A stretch of 29,071 bases of DNA from an uncultured Flavihumibacter sp. Lineage in GTDB: Bacteria > Bacteroidota > Bacteroidia > Chitinophagales > Chitinophagaceae. A model generated the notes under the pieces. That model was not told the origin of the DNA. It did not search any database and was given only the letters and a program-made list of their open reading frames with translations. The stretch covers positions 1 to 29,071 of the forward strand of contig CAMLPA010000004.1 of the NCBI GenBank assembly GCA_946481605.1, in the 5' to 3' direction. Of this stretch, positions 16,847-25,275 are shown in pieces. A program made the translations under genes and the position numbers. The stretch's first letter is position 1; each line of letters starts with the position of its first letter.

Positions 16847-17896
16847 ATGAATTATTTATTCCTGTATACGGAACTTGCAGACTATTTTATCGCGTGCCTT
16901 TCCGCATTAAAGGAACGCGAACCGGATTGTACCATAACGGTTGTGCATTATCCGGTGAATCCTGAGGCGCCTTTTCTATTTGATACCGGGAGTATTGGAA
17001 CTTTCAGGGTAATTACCGGGTTTAAGGACCATCAGGAACTTTCATCGTTTGTACGTTCCCTTCAGCCAGACAAAATATTAGTAAGTGGCTGGGTCAATAA
17101 ATCCTACCTCAGGATTGCTTTTGAGTGGCGAAAAAAAGCGTGTTGCATCATGAGTATGGATACGCATTGGAAGGGACTGCCAAAGCAGCGGATTATGGCC
17201 CTTGCAGGTAAACTGGTGCTGCGCAGAATTTTCAGTTTTGTTTGGGTGCCCGGCCAGCCACAGGTTGAATATGCAAAAAAGTTAGGCTTTAAAGAGCAGG
17301 AGATCAGGAAAGGATTTTATTGTTGTGATACAGCTGCTTTTGTGGAACTTGGTGCGGAAGTAAAATTAGGGAGACAGCACAATACGGTCCCTAAAAGATT
17401 GCTTTGTGTGGCAAGGTATATTCCATCAAAGGGATATGATGTTTTATGGGAGGCGTTCGTAGAATGGCAGAATGCAACACCCAATGAATGGGAACTCTGG
17501 TGCGCCGGAACAGGAGAAGGTTTTGACGACAGGTTGATACATCCGCGCATCAGGCACCTGGGGTTTGTACAGAAAGACCAATGGAAGGATGTGGTGGCAG
17601 GCACTTCCGTATTTGTCCTGAACAGCACTTTTGAACCATGGGGCGTTGCGGTACATGAATTTGCTGCTGCCGGATTTCCGCTTATTCTTACAGAGGAAGT
17701 GGGAGCGGCCTCGGCGTTCCTGGGTGAGGAAAATGGATGGAAAGTTCCTTATGGAAGTAAGGAAGCGCTGGTAGATGCTTTCAGACAACTAAATAGCCTT
17801 TCCGATGAAGCTTTACTGGAAAAAGGACGCCAGAGCCGTATGTTGGCAGAGCAAATAACGCCCTCAGGCTGGGTGCAGACGTTGCGATCGATGTGA
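16847..17896 (+). CDS. GT4-family glycosyltransferase
   Basis: A 349-residue GT-B enzyme. The N-terminal domain begins MNYLFLYTELADYFIACL. The donor domain begins around RLLCVARYIPSKGYDVLWEAF and contains ELWCAGTGEGFDDRLI, a FVLNSTFEPWGVAVHEFAAAGFPLI segment with the E-x7-E pattern of GT4, and EVGAASAFL. It starts 9 bases after the LamG gene. Its 3' end overlaps the convergent polymerase gene by 33 bases. Sugar specificity cannot be predicted. Confidence 0.87.
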   Translation: MNYLFLYTELADYFIACLSALKEREPDCTITVVHYPVNPEAPFLFDTGSIGTFRVITGFKDHQELSSFVRSLQPDKILVSGWVNKSYLRIAFEWRKKACCIMSMDTHWKGLPKQRIMALAGKLVLRRIFSFVWVPGQPQVEYAKKLGFKEQEIRKGFYCCDTAAFVELGAEVKLGRQHNTVPKRLLCVARYIPSKGYDVLWEAFVEWQNATPNEWELWCAGTGEGFDDRLIHPRIRHLGFVQKDQWKDVVAGTSVFVLNSTFEPWGVAVHEFAAAGFPLILTEEVGAASAFLGEENGWKVPYGSKEALVDAFRQLNSLSDEALLEKGRQSRMLAEQITPSGWVQTLRSM

Positions 17897-19189
17897 GGAA
17901 AAAGCTCTTTCTATCTGCTTGTTGGAATAGTAAAGCAAAAAGAAGAAAAGGAAAAAACCAATGTTTACATAGTTGCCGTTCCGGATAAGCCCCAGTATAA
18001 TGTAGGTACAGGCGGCATAATTTATGGCCCCGAGTTCTTTGGAAAAAACATCGGTGAATTTGGATTTACTGGCTGTGTTCCGGATGACAAACCATAAAAA
18101 CAACGCGAGACCAATAAGTCCCGTTTCAGACATCAGGCGCAGGAATTTGGAGTTGGCATCCTGCTGATTCTGCGCCCCATATCCATCAAGATAGCTTTGC
18201 GGGAAGTATTTCAGGAAAGTTTCTTCAAAAATCAACGGATGTGATCCCAGTCCGGATCCAAAAAGAGGGTTCTCCAGGAATGAGTCGCGCGCAATCACAT
18301 AATTTGAATACAACGCGAAGGTACTTGAATTGGACTCTCCGGCCTGCTCCACATCAATGCCGGAACTGAAGAACAGGTTTGTGGTATCGTTGAAACGTGC
18401 GTTGATCAGATCAACATTATCAATAAGCGAACTGATTAAAAGAAATGCCGGAATAATCAGCAGTGGGGCAAGTACCACCTTGCTTTTTCTTAAAGAGAAG
18501 AAATCATTCAGGTAAAGAGAAAAGAATACGCCCAGACAGATGCCAAAAACCGCAGTGGAAGAGTAGGTGATGAGGTAACACAAAAGAAGGATGATTAACC
18601 TGAACTTACCGGTTTGCCATGTCCGCTTAAAATAACACAGGTAATATACTACTGCCGGTGTAAGTGCCATGGCAAGGTAAAAGGGTTCCCCCATAATTCC
18701 ATACTCCCGCACCTGTAATGGTCCGGAGATGATATATGGCGTAAGGTGTATACCAGCAATGTGCAGCAAATTATCCACCACGCCATGCAAGGCTACAAAA
18801 AATGCTATTGTAAGATATTTCTCAAATAGCTCCCTGATGTTGAAGTTGAAAACATACAACACATTGTAGTAAACAAATGAGGAAAATATAATACCGATTA
18901 CCTGCTTCAGGTATTCCATGCCAAGCAGGTCGTTATACCAGGAAACAAAGAAGCCGGAAATGAAAATGATACCAAGTCCCAGATTAAACCAACGTGGCAT
19001 CATAGCCAGTTTTCCGGTTTGAAAAATCTGAGCAAGCAGGAAAAGAATGAAGATGGGATAATAATAATAGAAGTCGAAAGGTAAACCAGTGCCCCGCATT
19101 GCTTTATCCAGAAAAACGGAAAATATACATGCAATGCCCAGCCACTGGGTAAAACTGTGTTTTTTTCTTTTCATAATCATTCTTACCAT
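17864..19189 (-). CDS. wzy: Wzy/O-antigen ligase-family polymerase, inverted within the cluster
   Basis: A 441-residue membrane protein with roughly 10-12 helices. The large periplasmic loop near residue 280-350 carries FLENPLFGSGLGSH, and after it comes NSKFLRLMSETGLIGLALFLWF, the characteristic ending of the Wzy_C/O-antigen ligase domain. The family joins lipid-linked units at the periplasmic face, either polymerising repeats (Wzy) or ligating a chain to an acceptor (WaaL). With a Wzx flippase and Wzc co-polymerase present, polymerase is the better reading. It is the only minus-strand gene inside the run. Its stop lies 33 bases inside the convergent GT4, and its start is 38 bases from the divergent amidotransferase gene. 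Three ATG codons within the first six residues (M1, M4, M6) leave the exact start open. Confidence 0.85.
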   Translation of the reverse strand: MVRMIMKRKKHSFTQWLGIACIFSVFLDKAMRGTGLPFDFYYYYPIFILFLLAQIFQTGKLAMMPRWFNLGLGIIFISGFFVSWYNDLLGMEYLKQVIGIIFSSFVYYNVLYVFNFNIRELFEKYLTIAFFVALHGVVDNLLHIAGIHLTPYIISGPLQVREYGIMGEPFYLAMALTPAVVYYLCYFKRTWQTGKFRLIILLLCYLITYSSTAVFGICLGVFFSLYLNDFFSLRKSKVVLAPLLIIPAFLLISSLIDNVDLINARFNDTTNLFFSSGIDVEQAGESNSSTFALYSNYVIARDSFLENPLFGSGLGSHPLIFEETFLKYFPQSYLDGYGAQNQQDANSKFLRLMSETGLIGLALFLWFVIRNTASKSKFTDVFSKELGAINYAACTYIILGLIRNGNYVNIGFFLFFFLLYYSNKQIERAFSSHRSQRLHPA

Positions 19190-19227
19190 TGCAAAGTAAT
19201 AGTATTTGTTATTTAACCTGAATAAAA
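19190..19227. promoter_or_regulatory. 38-bp divergent intergenic region
   Basis: This short gap must supply any local promoters for the minus-strand polymerase and the plus-strand amidotransferase. On the plus strand TAGTATTTG resembles the -7 element with one extra spacer base; on the minus strand TTACTTTG is one base off TAnnTTTG and sits only a few bases from the start codon. Both are weak matches, so promoters may lie inside the neighbouring genes. Confidence 0.25.
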
Positions 19228-21084
19228 ATGTGCGGCATTGCCGGAATTTACCGTTTTCAAAATCTTAAGGCAGATCCGGAGATGCTTCGCCGGATGACCC
19301 GGAAAATGGCACACAGAGGGCCGGATGCAGATGGTCATTTTGTAGAAAACAAGATCGGGTTAGGACACCGCAGGTTGTCTATCATTGATCTCTCTCCGGC
19401 CGGGAACCAGCCATACGTTAGTGCCGACGGAAGATACAGGATGGTATTTAATGGCGAGTTGTACAACTTCAGAAATGTTCGTGCTGAAATAAAAGACCAT
19501 CAGTTCAAAAGCAGTGGCGATACTGAAGTGCTGATGGAAGCATGGGCAAGATGGGGGATGGAAGGTGTGAAGAAGTTGAAGGGAATGTTCAGCTTCGCTG
19601 TTTGGGATACCCAGGAAAATGAATTGGTGTTATGCAGGGATAGGCTTGGCGTAAAACCACTTTACTATTACCAGGATAATGAATATTTTTTGTTCTCATC
19701 AGAGATCAGGCCTATACTGGAAACAGGGTTGGTTCCAAGAAAACTCAACAGAAAGGCGCTTTCAGCTTTTCTTAGCTATCAATCGGTAAATGGAGAAGAA
19801 AGTATTATTGAGGGCATAAAAGAACTCAGGGCTGGTCATTACATGCGCGTGTCCGACAAGGGAGTGACCACACATAAATACTGGAATATTTCAGATGCGC
19901 CTGAGCATTTAAGTACAGCAGATCACAATACAGTAACATCCACAATAAAAAATCTGCTGCGCAACGCGGTGGAAGAAAGACTTGTAAGCGATGTGCCCGT
20001 AGGCGCCTTTCTTTCAGGTGGCATCGATTCAAGTGTGGTGGTCGGGATTATGGCAGAAGTGAGTGCCGCCACCCCTGAAACGTTTAATATCGCTTTTTCC
20101 GAGTCAGACTTTGATGAATCTCATTACGCTGAACTGGTAGCAAAAAAATTCAATACCAGGCACCATAAGATCTTGCTCAGACCCGAAACCATGCTTGAAA
20201 ACCTGCTGCCGGCACTGGATGCCATGGACACACCCAGCGGCGATGGCATTAACAGTTATGTGGTTTCAATGGCCATCAAGAAGGCTGGTATCACCGTGGC
20301 GTTATCGGGTATCGGAGGAGATGAATTGTTCGCGGGCTATCCGTTTTTTAACACCTTCAGGCAACTCAGAAAGGTTAAAGACGTTTGGAGGCCATTGTAT
20401 CCTTTACGGAAACTGGCTGCCGCATTGCAGCAGGGAGAAGGAACAAAAAAGAGCAGGATCAGGCAGTTGCTGACTGTGCCTCAGCTTGAAATAGAGCACC
20501 TTTACCCGGTATTCAGACAAATATTACCACCTGAATACATCCATCGCCTGACGAATCTCTCAGGCTATTCATTGAATCCGTTTGACGAATTACTTTCTGT
20601 AAAAAGCAAGATCAGCAGTTTGCCCGAATACAGTCAGGTTTCCGTGGCAGAATACCTGGGATACACACAGCATACCCTGTTAAAGGATACCGACCAGATG
20701 AGTATGGCCGCATCTTTGGAAGTGAGAGAACCATTTTTTGACCATGAACTGGTGCAATATGTACTGAACGTTCCTGATCGCTTTAAAACACCGAGCTTCC
20801 CGAAAAAATTACTCGTTGAATCAATGGGAGACCTGTTGCCCCCGGAAATCGTACACAGGAAGAAACAGGGCTTCGTTTTCCCCTGGCAGCAATGGATGAA
20901 AAATGAACTCCGGCAATTCTGTGCCGAAAAAATCCACTCAATGGCGGAGCGGGATTTTATTAAAAAAGAGGCACTGCTCTCTCAATGGGAAACCTTCCTG
21001 AAGGAAGGAAACGGAGGAAGGTGGATGGAAATATGGATTTTTATAGTTTTGGAGTACTGGCTTGAAAAAAATGACATCAGATAA
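19228..21084 (+). CDS. asnB: Asparagine synthase-like glutamine-dependent amidotransferase
   Basis: A 618-residue class II amidotransferase. MCGIAGIYRF gives the N-terminal nucleophile cysteine (C2) of the glutaminase domain, with HRGPDADGHF and GHRRLSIIDLSPAGNQP following. The synthetase domain has the PP-loop SGGIDSS at residues 263-269 and ALSGIGGDELFAGYP further on. Both active sites look intact. Asparagine synthesis is possible, but such genes are frequent in polysaccharide clusters, where relatives such as Pseudomonas WbpS amidate uronic acids. A WbpO/TviB-like dehydrogenase that makes a uronic acid lies downstream in this window, which supports a sugar-amidating role (inference). It overlaps the next glycosyltransferase gene by 14 bases. 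Confidence 0.9.
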   Translation: MCGIAGIYRFQNLKADPEMLRRMTRKMAHRGPDADGHFVENKIGLGHRRLSIIDLSPAGNQPYVSADGRYRMVFNGELYNFRNVRAEIKDHQFKSSGDTEVLMEAWARWGMEGVKKLKGMFSFAVWDTQENELVLCRDRLGVKPLYYYQDNEYFLFSSEIRPILETGLVPRKLNRKALSAFLSYQSVNGEESIIEGIKELRAGHYMRVSDKGVTTHKYWNISDAPEHLSTADHNTVTSTIKNLLRNAVEERLVSDVPVGAFLSGGIDSSVVVGIMAEVSAATPETFNIAFSESDFDESHYAELVAKKFNTRHHKILLRPETMLENLLPALDAMDTPSGDGINSYVVSMAIKKAGITVALSGIGGDELFAGYPFFNTFRQLRKVKDVWRPLYPLRKLAAALQQGEGTKKSRIRQLLTVPQLEIEHLYPVFRQILPPEYIHRLTNLSGYSLNPFDELLSVKSKISSLPEYSQVSVAEYLGYTQHTLLKDTDQMSMAASLEVREPFFDHELVQYVLNVPDRFKTPSFPKKLLVESMGDLLPPEIVHRKKQGFVFPWQQWMKNELRQFCAEKIHSMAERDFIKKEALLSQWETFLKEGNGGRWMEIWIFIVLEYWLEKNDIR

Positions 21085-22222
21085 AAAAAAAATATTGCTT
21101 TTCACAGACTGGTACTACCCGGGATATAAAGCGGGTGGTCCTATCCAGTCATGCAGGAATATCGTGAAAACAATGAAAGACTCGTTCGATTTTTACGTTT
21201 TTACTTCCGATAGGGATCTTGGTGACAGCAGGCCTTATCCCGGGGTGCCGTTAAATACGTGGGTTAAAGGAGAAAACGGAGAGGCGGTTTTTTATGCAGG
21301 TCCGGAAAAAAATACATTGCGCTTTCTGATGAATATACTCAAATCCGTTTCGCCGGAAACAGTATACCTCAATTCGATGTTTTCTTTTCGCTATACCGTA
21401 TTGCCGAGGTTGGCAATGAAGCTATCCCGGTATCCTGGCAAAATCGTGCTTGCGCCAAGGGGTATGTTGCATGAAGGTGCGATGGGCTCAAAGTCGCGAA
21501 AGAAAAAAATTTTCTTAAAAACCTTCCGGTTACTTAAACTGAACAAGCGCGTTCTTTTTCACGCTACCGATGCAACGGAACTGAATAATGTGAAGCGGAT
21601 GTTCCCGGCAAATAAAGCATTGATGGCTGGTAATATTCCTGGTATTTCTGATCATTCAAAGCAATCTCCGGAGAAAAAAACCGGTGAACTGAAACTTATT
21701 TATTTGTCGAGGATACATCCCCATAAAAACCTTCATTTTGTATTGGATATCCTATCGAAAGGAAACTTTACGGGGAAGATTCAGTTGGATATTTTTGGCG
21801 ATACAGCTAACAACGCCTATGCCAGAACCTGTGCTGAAATGAGCATAGCTATGCCTGAAAATATATCCATAAAATTTCTCAACAGTCTTCCGAACAAACA
21901 GGTTTTTGACACCCTGAAACAATACCACGCATTTATTCTTCCAACACATGGCGAAAATTTCGGACATGCCATATTTGAAGCACTGGCGGCAGGCGTACCG
22001 GTAATTATAAGCGATAAAACGCCGTGGAGAGGGCTGGCATCGCAAAAGGCGGGATGGGATATTGAACTCACCGCAAATGATGAATATGTTCAGGCAATAA
22101 CAGAACTGCTGGCTATGGAAAAGCCGGAATGGGAGGAATGGTCGGAAGGAGCGCGTGCACTTGCCGGTAATTTTGTGAAAGATGCGGGATTTACCAATAA
22201 ATACGAGGCGCTTTTCTCCTGA
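21071..22222 (+). CDS. GT4-family glycosyltransferase
   Basis: A 383-residue GT-B enzyme. The N-terminus MTSDKKKILLFTDWYYPGYKAGGPIQ with the glycine-rich turn, KIVLAPRGMLHEGAMGSKSRKKK, the donor-domain LIYLSRIHPHKNLHFVL and PTHGENFGHAIFEALAAGVPVI (E-x7-E) are characteristic of GT4. I chose ATG 21071; a TTG three codons upstream is possible. It begins inside the amidotransferase stop region, so the two are translated together. A 69-base gap without clear signals separates it from the MBOAT gene. Its substrate is unknown. Confidence 0.9.
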   Translation: MTSDKKKILLFTDWYYPGYKAGGPIQSCRNIVKTMKDSFDFYVFTSDRDLGDSRPYPGVPLNTWVKGENGEAVFYAGPEKNTLRFLMNILKSVSPETVYLNSMFSFRYTVLPRLAMKLSRYPGKIVLAPRGMLHEGAMGSKSRKKKIFLKTFRLLKLNKRVLFHATDATELNNVKRMFPANKALMAGNIPGISDHSKQSPEKKTGELKLIYLSRIHPHKNLHFVLDILSKGNFTGKIQLDIFGDTANNAYARTCAEMSIAMPENISIKFLNSLPNKQVFDTLKQYHAFILPTHGENFGHAIFEALAAGVPVIISDKTPWRGLASQKAGWDIELTANDEYVQAITELLAMEKPEWEEWSEGARALAGNFVKDAGFTNKYEALFS

Positions 22223-22291
22223 GTTGTTATTGTAGGGAGGAGTTAATCTGGAACAGGCTGTAATGTAAAAGACGAAGGTCAGGCAGGGTTT

Positions 22292-23740
22292 ATGTTTTTT
22301 AATTCTTTTAATTTTATTTTCTTCCTTATTCTGGTTTTTGTATTGTACTGGCACTTCTTTAACAGGAATTTCCAGATACAAAACTTGTTTCTTCTTGTTG
22401 CTAGTTATTTCTTCTACGGCTGCTGGGATTTCCGCTTTACATTTTTACTCGGCTTCGCTACTTTAATGGGTTTCTACGGAGCGAAATGTATTTACGTTGC
22501 TACAGGTAAAAAGGCGGCGAAGCGTTGGCTCTGTTTAGGTGTAGGACTGCATCTTGCTTTATTGGCTTTTTTTAAGTATTTCAATTTTTTTACAGCATCA
22601 TTTACCGGATTAGTGAGCGGAATTGGCATCCAGGTAAGCGCCTTTACATTAAACATTATCCTGCCGGTGGGGATATCCTTTTATATTTTTCACGGCATTT
22701 CCTACCTCGTAGATGTTTATAAAAAGAAAATTGAACCTTCCGGCAGCCTGGCAAACTATGCGCTTTTCGTTGGGTTTTTTCCCTTACTGGTGGCGGGCCC
22801 AGTGGAGCGCGCCACACATTTGCTGCCCCAGGTGGAGCGGGCAAGAACATTCGAATACCATAAAGCCGTAGATGGCTTGCGGCAGATACTATGGGGTGTG
22901 GTGAAAAAAGTAGTGATTGCAGATAATTGTGCGCAGTATGTAAATATGGCATTCGGACAAACAGAACAACTGAGTGGGCCAGTGCTGATCCTTGGGGCAT
23001 TCTTTTTTGCATTTCAGATTTATGGTGATTTTTCAGGCTATACAGATATCGCATTGGGAACGGCGCGACTACTGGGTTTTGAAGTATTGAAAAACTTTGC
23101 GTTCCCTTACTTTTCGAGAAGTGTGGGCGAACTCTGGCGCCGCTGGCATATTTCACTCTCCTCCTGGTTCAGAGATTATGTGTATCAACCATTAGGCAGC
23201 AGCAGGAAAGGCTTAGCCATCACCATAAGAAACACTTTTATTGTATTTATTCTTAGCGGATTCTGGCATGGGGCAAGCTGGACCTTCATCGTGTGGGGTA
23301 TTCTGAATGGCTTTTTTGCCGTGCTCTCCATGTTGCTCCGAACCGATAAAGGACTCCGGGGAGTTGTGGCACAAGGAAAAATTCTGCCTTCCGGAATAGA
23401 GTTGGTTCAGATGGTGACAACATTTTCAATAGGGGCATTTTGCTGCATCTTTTTCCGGGCTGACTCCCTTGAGCACGCATTGATTTATGTGGGAAGACTA
23501 TTTACATTAGCCGAAGGAGTCGGTATTGGTGAATATGTGCTGAACGGACCTAAATGGTTCATTTTCGCATTGATCAGTTTCCTGCTGATCGAATGGGCCG
23601 GCAGGGCACAAGGGTACGGTATTAAAACGGTTGGATTGCATTGGCCCGCGTGGATACGCAGGTCATTTTATTTTGTATTACTTATTGTTGTATTCTTTTT
23701 TGCCGGGAATGCACAAGAGTTCATATATTTTCAATTTTAA
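22292..23740 (+). CDS. MBOAT O-acyltransferase (AlgI-like), copy 1
   Basis: A 482-residue membrane-bound O-acyltransferase with about 11 helices. Family hallmarks are ASYFFYGCWDFRF, LPVGISFYIFHGISYLVD, FPLLVAGPVERATHLLPQ, FSGYTDIALGTARLLGF, WRRWHISLSSWFRDYVYQPLG and SGFWHGASWTF, where H326 is the expected catalytic histidine. The family moves acyl groups, usually acetyl, across the inner membrane for transfer to polysaccharide. The next gene, overlapping by one base (TAATG), encodes an SGNH-like partner, as with AlgI and AlgJ/AlgX in alginate acetylation. It is a close paralogue of the MBOAT at 26038-27495. One difference is LMGFYGAKCI here where copy 2 has FLDYYSGLKI, so the aspartate-tyrosine pair common in the family is missing. 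Confidence 0.93.
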   Translation: MFFNSFNFIFFLILVFVLYWHFFNRNFQIQNLFLLVASYFFYGCWDFRFTFLLGFATLMGFYGAKCIYVATGKKAAKRWLCLGVGLHLALLAFFKYFNFFTASFTGLVSGIGIQVSAFTLNIILPVGISFYIFHGISYLVDVYKKKIEPSGSLANYALFVGFFPLLVAGPVERATHLLPQVERARTFEYHKAVDGLRQILWGVVKKVVIADNCAQYVNMAFGQTEQLSGPVLILGAFFFAFQIYGDFSGYTDIALGTARLLGFEVLKNFAFPYFSRSVGELWRRWHISLSSWFRDYVYQPLGSSRKGLAITIRNTFIVFILSGFWHGASWTFIVWGILNGFFAVLSMLLRTDKGLRGVVAQGKILPSGIELVQMVTTFSIGAFCCIFFRADSLEHALIYVGRLFTLAEGVGIGEYVLNGPKWFIFALISFLLIEWAGRAQGYGIKTVGLHWPAWIRRSFYFVLLIVVFFFAGNAQEFIYFQF

Positions 23741-24717
23741 TGAAACAGTTTTTAAAGAAAACCTCAATCTTTCTCCTTTTCGTTGCCATCTTCGCCACAG
23801 TCACAGACTTGTTGGTTACCAATGCCTTACAGAAAGTGGATAAAGGAGATCTGGCTTCGTGGAACAGAATCTTCAACAAACAATTAACTGAAGAAGTATT
23901 GATTTACGGCAGTTCAAGAGCGAGAGTACATTTCGACCCCAGGATATTTAAAAGTGAATTAGGGGTTTCTGCCTACAATATGGGGATGGATGGTCATAAC
24001 TTTCTAATGCAGAAAGCACGGCATGATGCTATTCTCCGAAACAACAAACCACCAAAACTCATTGTACTCTCAGTAGACTATTACACACTTAACAAGCGGG
24101 ACGAACTCTTTAATCCCAATCAGTTCCTTCCATATATCCTGCAGCCCGAGATAAGAAATACCACAAGGTTATATAAAGGGTTGGATAATTATGATTATAA
24201 TCTCCCTATGGCCCGCTATATCGGACGCCAGGGTTTGGTGTTTGAAGGCTTCAGGGCTATGCTCGGTAAGCAGCTTGTGGCACACGAAACATACAATGGA
24301 TTCGTTCCCCAATTCCTGCAATGGGACAATAAACTGGAAGCATTGATAAAAGAGGGTAAGAAATATGAAACTATAGTTGAAAAACGTTATGTTACTTTGC
24401 TGCGTGATTTCCTTTTTGATTGTAAAAAAAGGGGAATAAATGTATTGCTGGTGTATGCTCCGGAGTATATTAAAGGACAGGAATTTGTAAAAGGTCGTGA
24501 AAAAATGATGAGCGTTTTCCAAGAGCTTTCCGATGAACTTAAATTGACTTTCTGGGACTATTCCAGCGACGAGCTGTCTGGGGATAAACATCTTTTCTAC
24601 AATGCATTACACCTGAATGCTAAAGGTGCCGAGTTGTTTACCCGAAAATTCGTGAACAGGCTCAGAGAAAGAAAGGACCTCTTACACGCGGGTGGCCAGG
24701 AACCCAACAAAAACTAA
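23740..24717 (+). CDS. SGNH-like membrane-anchored partner of the MBOAT acyltransferase
   Basis: A 325-residue protein with one N-terminal membrane helix (about residues 8-26) and a periplasmic domain. YGSSRARVHFDPR places the candidate nucleophile serine at 58 (or 59). VLSVDYYTLNKRDELF follows, and HLFYNALHLNAKGAELF near the C-terminus is the block with H291. In SGNH hydrolases this block is DxxH; here the first residue is asparagine (N288, codon AAT). Such proteins receive acyl groups from an MBOAT partner and place them on the polymer in the periplasm. The gene starts one base inside the MBOAT stop and its stop abuts the next ATG. I start it at ATG 23740; the longer frame upstream lies inside the MBOAT gene. 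Confidence 0.82.
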   Translation: MKQFLKKTSIFLLFVAIFATVTDLLVTNALQKVDKGDLASWNRIFNKQLTEEVLIYGSSRARVHFDPRIFKSELGVSAYNMGMDGHNFLMQKARHDAILRNNKPPKLIVLSVDYYTLNKRDELFNPNQFLPYILQPEIRNTTRLYKGLDNYDYNLPMARYIGRQGLVFEGFRAMLGKQLVAHETYNGFVPQFLQWDNKLEALIKEGKKYETIVEKRYVTLLRDFLFDCKKRGINVLLVYAPEYIKGQEFVKGREKMMSVFQELSDELKLTFWDYSSDELSGDKHLFYNALHLNAKGAELFTRKFVNRLRERKDLLHAGGQEPNKN

Positions 24718-25275
24718 ATGCAAGCAATGGATCTCTCCTCCTATAACAACAAATGGTTCAGTAAGCAGATTGGGGCCTCTAAGCTTAAGCAGGTTCTGTG
24801 GTATTGCGTAAATGTAGCCTTCTTCATTAATCCGTTAAATCCTTTGTCGAAATTTAAGATTTTATTGCTTAGAATTTTTGGTGCTGAAATAGGCAATGGG
24901 GTTGTTATTAAACCCGGCGTAAACATCAAGTATCCATGGAAGCTAAAGGTCGGAGACTATTGCTGGATCGGAGAAAACGTCTGGATCGACAATCTCGCTG
25001 ATGTAAGCATGAAAGGTAACGTGTGTATATCGCAAGGGGCAATGTTGCTGACTGGCAACCATGATTACAAAAGAAAAACTTTCGATCTTATCGTGAAGCC
25101 TATCCTGCTTGAAAACGGGGCATGGGTAGGTGCAAAGGCTGTTGTTTGTCCGGGTGTAACAATAGGCGAAAATGCTGTACTCACGGTACAATCTGTTGCA
25201 ACAAAAAGCTTGGAACCGTACGGTATTTACCAGGGCAATCCTGCCACACAGGTGAAAAAACGCGTTATTGTATGA
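24718..25275 (+). CDS. wcaF: WcaF-like hexapeptide-repeat acetyltransferase
   Basis: A 185-residue soluble acetyltransferase of the left-handed beta-helix type. LKVGDYCWIGENVWIDNLADV, CISQGAMLLTGNHDYKRKTFD (catalytic histidine in the NHDY motif) and WVGAKAVVCPGVTIGENAVL are close to WcaF, the colanic acid O-acetyltransferase. It uses acetyl-CoA to acetylate a sugar on the lipid-linked intermediate in the cytoplasm. It abuts the SGNH gene and overlaps the next GT2 gene as ATGA. Start may be ATG 24718 or the ATG at 24727 (MDLSSYNN), which is closer to the usual family beginning. Together with the two MBOATs this makes three candidate O-acylation routes in 5 kb. Confidence 0.9.
   Translation: MQAMDLSSYNNKWFSKQIGASKLKQVLWYCVNVAFFINPLNPLSKFKILLLRIFGAEIGNGVVIKPGVNIKYPWKLKVGDYCWIGENVWIDNLADVSMKGNVCISQGAMLLTGNHDYKRKTFDLIVKPILLENGAWVGAKAVVCPGVTIGENAVLTVQSVATKSLEPYGIYQGNPATQVKKRVIV

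Noticed and set aside
22223..22291. Possible promoter in the 69-base gap before MBOAT copy 1
   Set aside because: No TAnnTTTG match or convincing -33 element; read-through from the upstream GT4 gene is sufficient.
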